Shown here: piece after piece, positions 59,120-64,000 of the stretch
Position numbering within the stretch: position 1 is the first letter of the stretch
Layout: each line of letters starts with the position of its first letter
Assembly: GCF_029395475.1 (NCBI RefSeq)
Contig: NZ_CP113917.1
Location: 1-64,000 of the forward strand
DNA length: 64,000 bases
Direction of reading: 5' to 3'
From: Bifidobacterium sp. ESL0775
Lineage (GTDB): Bacteria > Actinomycetota > Actinomycetes > Actinomycetales > Bifidobacteriaceae
Translations under genes and position numbers: made by a program
Notes under the pieces: model-generated
Seen by the model: only the letters and a program-made list of their open reading frames with translations
Database searches by the model: none
What the model was told of the DNA's origin: nothing

Positions 59120-60547
59120 CTATTCGGCGATCAAACCAACTTCCGAGGCCCAACGCTTGAGCTCGGCGACAGCGGTGTCGTGGTCGGCGGGGCCGTGATC
59201 CAAGCGGTAGTCGAGCATGTGCTTGTAGGCGTGGCCGACTTCGGGGCCAGGCGCAATTCCCAGGATTTCGATGATTTCGTTGCCGTTGATGTCCGGGCGA
59301 ATCGCGTCGAAGTCCTCCTTCTCCTTGAGCTCTTTGACGCGGGCCTCGAGCTCGTCCATCGCGTCCGAGAACATCAGCGCCTTGCGCTTGTTCTGCGTGG
59401 TGGCGTCAGCGCGGGTCAGGCGGTTCAGACGCTCGTAAAGATGGCCGGAATCCTTGACATACCGGCGCACGGCCGAGTCCGTCCAAGGCTCGTCGACGTA
59501 GCCGTGGAAACGCAGGTGCAGGTTCACCAGTTCGCTGACGTCAGAGACGATATGGTGGTCGAAACGCAACGCCTTCAAACGCTTGCGCACCATCTTGGCA
59601 CCCACGGCGTCGTGATGGTGGAAGCTCACCTTGCCATGCGGCTCGAAGCGACGCGTGGCGGGCTTTCCAATATCGTGTAGCAGCGCGGCCAAACGCAACG
59701 TCAGGTCGGGAGCCGGCACGGGGCCGTCGGGGCCGGTTTCCAGAGCGATCGCGCGGTCGAGCACCATCAGCGTGTGCTCGAAGACATCCTTATGACGGTG
59801 ATGCTCGTCAATCTCCAGCTTCAGCGCGGGAATTTCAGGTAATACAATATCGGCCAAGCCGGAATCGACCAGCGCCTCGATGCCCTCGTGCGGGCGTTCG
59901 GAAAGCAGCAGCTTCGTGATTTCGTCACGCACACGCTCGGCGGAGACGATGGAGATGCGGTCGACCATGTCGGTGATGGCCTCGGCGGTGTCCGGCTCGA
60001 TACGGAAGCCGAGCTGGGCGACGAAGCGCACCGCACGCATCATGCGCAAGGGGTCGTCCTCGAAGGATTGCCGCGGATCGACCGGCGTGCGCAGGATTCC
60101 CTTGGCCAAATCGCTAGCCCCGCCGAACGGGTCGACGAATTGCAGATCGGGCACACGCAGAGCCATGGCGTTGACGGTGAAATCGCGCCGCGAAAGGTCG
60201 CCTTCCAGCGAATCGCCGTACTCAACGGCCGGCTTGCGGGAATCGGGATCGTATTTGTCGGAGCGGTACGTCGTGACTTCGACCTTGACTTCGGTGCCGT
60301 CCTTGCGACGCCGCATCGCGCCCAACGTGCCGAATTTGCGGCCCATATCCCAAAAGCCGTCGTGGCCGAACCGCTTCAGAATCGGCTCGAACTGCTCAGG
60401 CCGCGCGGAGGAACAGAAATCGAGGTCATGGCTTTTGCGGTGCAGCAGCAGGTCGCGCACGGGCCCGCCCACCAGCGAAAGCTCGTAGCCTTGCTCTGCG
60501 AACATGCGCCCCAGCTCGATGGCCTCAGGCCACACCTCAAACTCCAC
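59120..60547 (-). CDS. cca: CCA tRNA nucleotidyltransferase with HD domain
   Basis: The 475-residue enzyme adds or repairs the 3' CCA of tRNAs, needed here because tRNA-Thr lacks an encoded CCA. It shows the class II polymerase head LVGGPVRDLLLHRKSHDLDF with the metal-binding DLD, the RRDFTVNAMAL motif, and a C-terminal HD phosphohydrolase-like domain (LAALLHDIGKPATR). GTG 60547 is chosen since GGAGG lies 7 nt upstream; ATG 60607 is further and unsupported. It is divergent from the Nudix gene, as in Mycobacterium near the origin. Confidence 0.93.
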   Translation of the reverse strand: MEFEVWPEAIELGRMFAEQGYELSLVGGPVRDLLLHRKSHDLDFCSSARPEQFEPILKRFGHDGFWDMGRKFGTLGAMRRRKDGTEVKVEVTTYRSDKYDPDSRKPAVEYGDSLEGDLSRRDFTVNAMALRVPDLQFVDPFGGASDLAKGILRTPVDPRQSFEDDPLRMMRAVRFVAQLGFRIEPDTAEAITDMVDRISIVSAERVRDEITKLLLSERPHEGIEALVDSGLADIVLPEIPALKLEIDEHHRHKDVFEHTLMVLDRAIALETGPDGPVPAPDLTLRLAALLHDIGKPATRRFEPHGKVSFHHHDAVGAKMVRKRLKALRFDHHIVSDVSELVNLHLRFHGYVDEPWTDSAVRRYVKDSGHLYERLNRLTRADATTQNKRKALMFSDAMDELEARVKELKEKEDFDAIRPDINGNEIIEILGIAPGPEVGHAYKHMLDYRLDHGPADHDTAVAELKRWASEVGLIAE

Positions 60548-60737
60548 GATTTGCCTCCAACGTTCGAATTTCACGCGCTTCCAGCATACCGTCACCGTTG
60601 CACGCATGTGCCATTACTGAACACATACCTTGATATATAGATGAACGACGCGAAACGAGCGGGCACGACTGGCCGGTTTTGTGCCCTTTGATAAGCCGTT
60701 ACCCTACCTGCACATCCGTCTGAGTAAGCTGGGTTGT

Positions 60738-61394
60738 ATGATAACGCCCGCAGACCTGGCTCGCATGATAGCCAACGCCTCGGGCGAGCGCGCCCAAAAT
60801 GGCGAGAAACATGACAAGTTGCTGTATACCTCGCAGTCCGAGGAGCACATCGTCCGCTTCATCGAGCCGGACGGGGCGCCGACACCGAAGATGATGCCGC
60901 ACCACCGCGCCGCCCACGGGCCCACGAAATTCGCCACGCTCGACGCCCAGGAACTGCCGGTCGCCCGCGAATATTCAGCCGGCGGCTTGATTTTCGACGA
61001 CCGCAACCGCGTCGCGCTCATCGCCCGCCATTCCCGCAGTGGCCACCTCGAGTGGTGCCTGCCGAAAGGCCATATCGAAAAGGGCGAGACGCCTGAGCAG
61101 ACCGCCGTGCGCGAGGTGCACGAAGAGACCGGGATATTGGGCGAGGTCGTGGATTCCATCGCCACCATCGATTATTGGTTCACCGGCCAGTCCGAGCGCG
61201 TTCATAAATTGGTCCATCACTTCGCGCTGAAGCAGATCGGCGGGACGCTCACGGTGGAAGGCGATCCGGACCACGAGGCCGAGGACGCCATCTGGGTGGA
61301 TTTCGATGACCTTGACAACGTGCTGAGCTATCCTAACGAACGTAAAATCGCGTGGCTTTACGCCAAGAAACTGAACAGGCAGGCAGAAGGTTGA
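60738..61394 (+). CDS. Nudix hydrolase
   Basis: The 218-residue product has a complete Nudix box (residues 111-133): GHIEKGETPEQTAV and REVHEETGI, with the metal-binding Glu residues. The N-terminal 75 residues are hydrophilic and of unknown role. By position it corresponds to the MutT-like gene next to the CCA enzyme and DUF6049/murJ in actinobacteria. ATG 60738 has TAAGCT 7 nt upstream and no Shine-Dalgarno, so it is probably leaderless; the in-frame start 60681 is less likely. Confidence 0.92.
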   Translation: MITPADLARMIANASGERAQNGEKHDKLLYTSQSEEHIVRFIEPDGAPTPKMMPHHRAAHGPTKFATLDAQELPVAREYSAGGLIFDDRNRVALIARHSRSGHLEWCLPKGHIEKGETPEQTAVREVHEETGILGEVVDSIATIDYWFTGQSERVHKLVHHFALKQIGGTLTVEGDPDHEAEDAIWVDFDDLDNVLSYPNERKIAWLYAKKLNRQAEG

Positions 61395-64000
61395 AACACT
61401 CGCACCCCTGCGTCACCGACGCCAATGCGCCCGGCTTGCGGCCAGCCATATCCAAGCGGATATCGGCTGTTGCGGCGACGGTGACCGCGATGCTGTGCGC
61501 TTTCGCCTTGATGGTGCCATCGGGCGCGGCCTTCGCGAGCAACCCATCGGAGGCGGATCCGCCGGAAAGCTCCTCGGAGGGCGGCGGCTCGGTGGATCCG
61601 AGCAGCTCGCCCGAGACGCCTAACCCCGGTGAATCCGGCGGCGAGCAACCCAAGCCGGCGACACCGACGCAACCAACGACCCCGCAGGGAAACGCGACTT
61701 CCAAAGAGCCATCGCCAAACCGGCAGACGACATCGCCCCGCTCCTCGAATTCCTCGGTATCCAGACAATCGACGCAAAGCGGCTCACAGGACGACACGGC
61801 GGCCGACGACCAAACCAGCGATGTCGATGACAAAACCGCCAAGCTCACCATCGACGCTTCGACGCCCGTGGTCACTTCGAACTCCGGCTATCACCTGAGC
61901 GTGACCATCAAGAACATCAGCGACGACGCGTTGCCGGAAGGCACGCTGACGGTCTCCGTCAATGACTATTACACGTTCGCCTCGCGCTCGGACCTGCAGC
62001 AATGGGCGCAGGGCAATTCGCGGATCCAAGTGCCCAACCAAATCGGGCAGGTCGCCGTCCCGTCGATCGCGAAAGGCGAGAAGACCAGCCTCACCATCGA
62101 CGCGAATCCGGACCAGCCGAGCCTCAAGAACATGCTCTCGTGGGGGCCAAAGCCGGTCCGCATCGATTACTCATTCGGCACGCTGCCGCAAAGCAACGGC
62201 AGGACCCGCACGTTGCAGAAGCAGACGTACCTCAACACCACCCACACCTTCCTGACCCGGTCGACCGACGGCCTCAAAACCGCCAACACCCCGCCGATGG
62301 ACATCACCCTCGCCATGCCGCTGACCAGCGACAGCTGGCAGACCGACGGCAACAAGATGACGCAGCTGATGACCGCGGGCGAGGTCGATGCCAGCAAAAT
62401 CGTGAACGCAGGCAAGCTTTCCCAAGCCGTCGACCAGCTCATCAGCAAGCACCAGAACCTGCAGGTGATTACCGACCCGACGCTGGCGCAAAGCCTCGCC
62501 GTGCCGCCGTTGTCGAGCGGGATCATGCAGCCGGGTGATTTCGACATCACCACGTATTCGGCGATCAACGACGGCGCCGCCTACGAAAAGGCCGGCATCG
62601 CAGCCAAGGCGTGGAATGCGGAGACCGGCGTGCAAGAATACCGCGCGGCGCTCGGCGACAACAAGGCCAATCCGGCGCTTTACGCCTGGCCGGGCCACGG
62701 GCAGTGGACGATAGCATCGCTGGAAGCGGCCAAAGCGCAGGGTTATTCCACCGTCATCGCTCCCGACGCGACAGGCGCCGCAGATAGTAATACAAATTCC
62801 ACCATCCGCACGGGCAAGTACATCATCCATACCAACGCTGGCGACATCACCGTGCTCACCGCGCAGGACGAGCTAAGCAGGCTTGCGCAAGGCAAGCCCA
62901 CCGACAAGAAGGTGGACGGGGAATCGAGCGCCGCGGGCAGGCTCGCCCGGTTCATGGCCCAAAGCGCCTTCTACCAGATGGAAAGCCCTTACGCCACACG
63001 CAACCTGCTGGTCTGCTTCGACACCAGCACCGCCAATTCCGAAAGCTCGGCGCAGGACGCGGGCACCCTGATGCAGACCGTGGAGCAGGCCCCGTGGCTC
63101 AAGCTGAGCAATCTGGGCGAGCTGAACCAGGCCGAAGCCTACCTTTCCGGGGAGAAGGCCGCCGCGATGGTGCCGAGTTCGCCGGACATCCACGCTTCCG
63201 CGCTGAACCGTACGCGACAGGCCCTTTCGGATCTCACGGCCAGCGAAAACGACATCGACCGCTTCAACACCTCCATCCTCGACGAGTCTTCCGCCCAATC
63301 GTCGACGGGCAACGGCGAGAAAAGCGGGCAGACCGGCTCTTCGAACGGAACGGGTTCAGGGGCGGATTCGAAATCGGGTTCGGGGTCGCAGTCCGGGTCG
63401 GCTTCGGATTCCAATTCAAGCTCGAGTTCCGCTTCGAGCTCGGACGCAAATTCCGGTTCCAAAACCAACGGAGACACCAGCGGCAAATCAGGCCAATCAA
63501 CGAATTCCAGTACGTCCGGCAACGCCGACAAATCCGGCAAAACCTCCGATTCCAGCAAATCCAACGATTCAGGCAACGCCTCGTCCTCAACGCCCACGAA
63601 CGGCAGCGGCAATGGCAACGGCAATGCAAACAACCAAACCGACACCGGCGACGCGCAGGCTCTCGCCCGCCAGGACGCCGACGCCACGGCCAAGCGCTCC
63701 AAAAACGGCTGCGACTGGATCGCCGCCATCACCACGCTGCAGAACACCATCGCCCTGCACGCGCTTTCGACCAGCGACGTCGTCACCAAACGGATGACCG
63801 CGAGCGCCCAAAACCTCGCCGCCCAGCTGATGAACGGCATCACCATCACCCCTTCGGAGTCCATCACTGTCCTGAGCGAGACCGCGAAAATGCCAGTGAC
63901 GGTGAGCAACAACCACCCTTACCCAGTCAAGGTGAAGATCTCATCGCTTTCCGATTCGATGGAAATCGTCACGTCCCGATTCGCCACGCTTTCCATCCCC
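61391..64000 (+). CDS. DUF6049-like secreted protein (3' end outside the window)
   Basis: An open frame of at least 870 codons runs to the window edge without a stop. The start is probably TTG 61391, overlapping the Nudix stop by 4 bp, with AGAAGG touching it. A signal peptide (SAVAATVTAMLCAFALMVPSG) precedes a Ser/Pro-rich region, then the domain pattern of large exported actinobacterial proteins found between the Nudix gene and murJ. A Ser/Gly/Asn-rich low-complexity stretch (about 635-755) interrupts it. Function is unknown; a role in envelope assembly with MurJ is inferred from neighbourhood. Confidence 0.75.
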   Translation, partial: MKHSHPCVTDANAPGLRPAISKRISAVAATVTAMLCAFALMVPSGAAFASNPSEADPPESSSEGGGSVDPSSSPETPNPGESGGEQPKPATPTQPTTPQGNATSKEPSPNRQTTSPRSSNSSVSRQSTQSGSQDDTAADDQTSDVDDKTAKLTIDASTPVVTSNSGYHLSVTIKNISDDALPEGTLTVSVNDYYTFASRSDLQQWAQGNSRIQVPNQIGQVAVPSIAKGEKTSLTIDANPDQPSLKNMLSWGPKPVRIDYSFGTLPQSNGRTRTLQKQTYLNTTHTFLTRSTDGLKTANTPPMDITLAMPLTSDSWQTDGNKMTQLMTAGEVDASKIVNAGKLSQAVDQLISKHQNLQVITDPTLAQSLAVPPLSSGIMQPGDFDITTYSAINDGAAYEKAGIAAKAWNAETGVQEYRAALGDNKANPALYAWPGHGQWTIASLEAAKAQGYSTVIAPDATGAADSNTNSTIRTGKYIIHTNAGDITVLTAQDELSRLAQGKPTDKKVDGESSAAGRLARFMAQSAFYQMESPYATRNLLVCFDTSTANSESSAQDAGTLMQTVEQAPWLKLSNLGELNQAEAYLSGEKAAAMVPSSPDIHASALNRTRQALSDLTASENDIDRFNTSILDESSAQSSTGNGEKSGQTGSSNGTGSGADSKSGSGSQSGSASDSNSSSSSASSSDANSGSKTNGDTSGKSGQSTNSSTSGNADKSGKTSDSSKSNDSGNASSSTPTNGSGNGNGNANNQTDTGDAQALARQDADATAKRSKNGCDWIAAITTLQNTIALHALSTSDVVTKRMTASAQNLAAQLMNGITITPSESITVLSETAKMPVTVSNNHPYPVKVKISSLSDSMEIVTSRFATLSIP

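Overview
The window looks like a chromosomal segment of a Bifidobacterium or a close Bifidobacteriaceae relative. The basis is moderately high GC, actinobacterial gene families and gene order, a 16S-23S-5S rRNA operon without spacer tRNAs, a fused OtsA-OtsB protein, and many sugar-related genes. Species cannot be named from reading alone. The last block (CCA-adding enzyme, divergent Nudix protein, DUF6049-like secreted protein) has the order seen near the origin in other Actinobacteria, so this end may be oriC-proximal.

Layout. 1-5.7 kb: an rRNA operon on the minus strand with terminator and promoter. 5.9-17.5 kb: housekeeping genes (sirtuin, flavin-dependent oxidase-like protein, threonine ammonia-lyase, trehalose synthesis, TauE/SafE permease, tRNA adenosine deaminase, Na+/H+ antiporter, esterase, an unknown membrane protein). 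17.8-20.1 kb: an internalin-like LRR surface protein with an LAKTG sorting signal, bracketed by a 107-bp direct repeat. 20.3-25.6 kb: dCTP deaminase, RlmB-like methyltransferase, DUF4032 kinase-like protein, multi-sugar ABC ATPase. 25.6-30.5 kb: an AT-rich gap with a small HTH gene, then a cystine-type symporter with a long leader holding a Cys-rich short ORF, and an M20 amidohydrolase.

31-50.7 kb is a carbohydrate island. Two LytTR response regulator/AgrC-like kinase pairs flank three GH3 proteins. One GH3 is cytoplasmic and overlaps a GtrA-like gene. The other two are very large, membrane-anchored at both ends, and have the GH3 domains in permuted order. A GPH symporter and a GH2 enzyme follow the second pair. 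50.7-64 kb: a Ser/Thr kinase with an odd insertion, a DsbA-like protein, tRNA-Thr, a possible structured RNA, an Rpf-like cell-wall protein, RsmA, a LytR-C protein, the CCA enzyme, a Nudix protein and the truncated DUF6049 gene.

The most interesting signals are: (1) a probable leaderless Cys-rich leader peptide ahead of the cystine symporter, suggesting cysteine-responsive attenuation; (2) many genes with a -10-like hexamer exactly 6-7 nt before ATG and no Shine-Dalgarno, suggesting widespread leaderless transcription; (3) the two-component-flanked membrane GH3 cluster; (4) the repeat-bracketed LRR gene; (5) locus-specific palindromic intergenic repeats.
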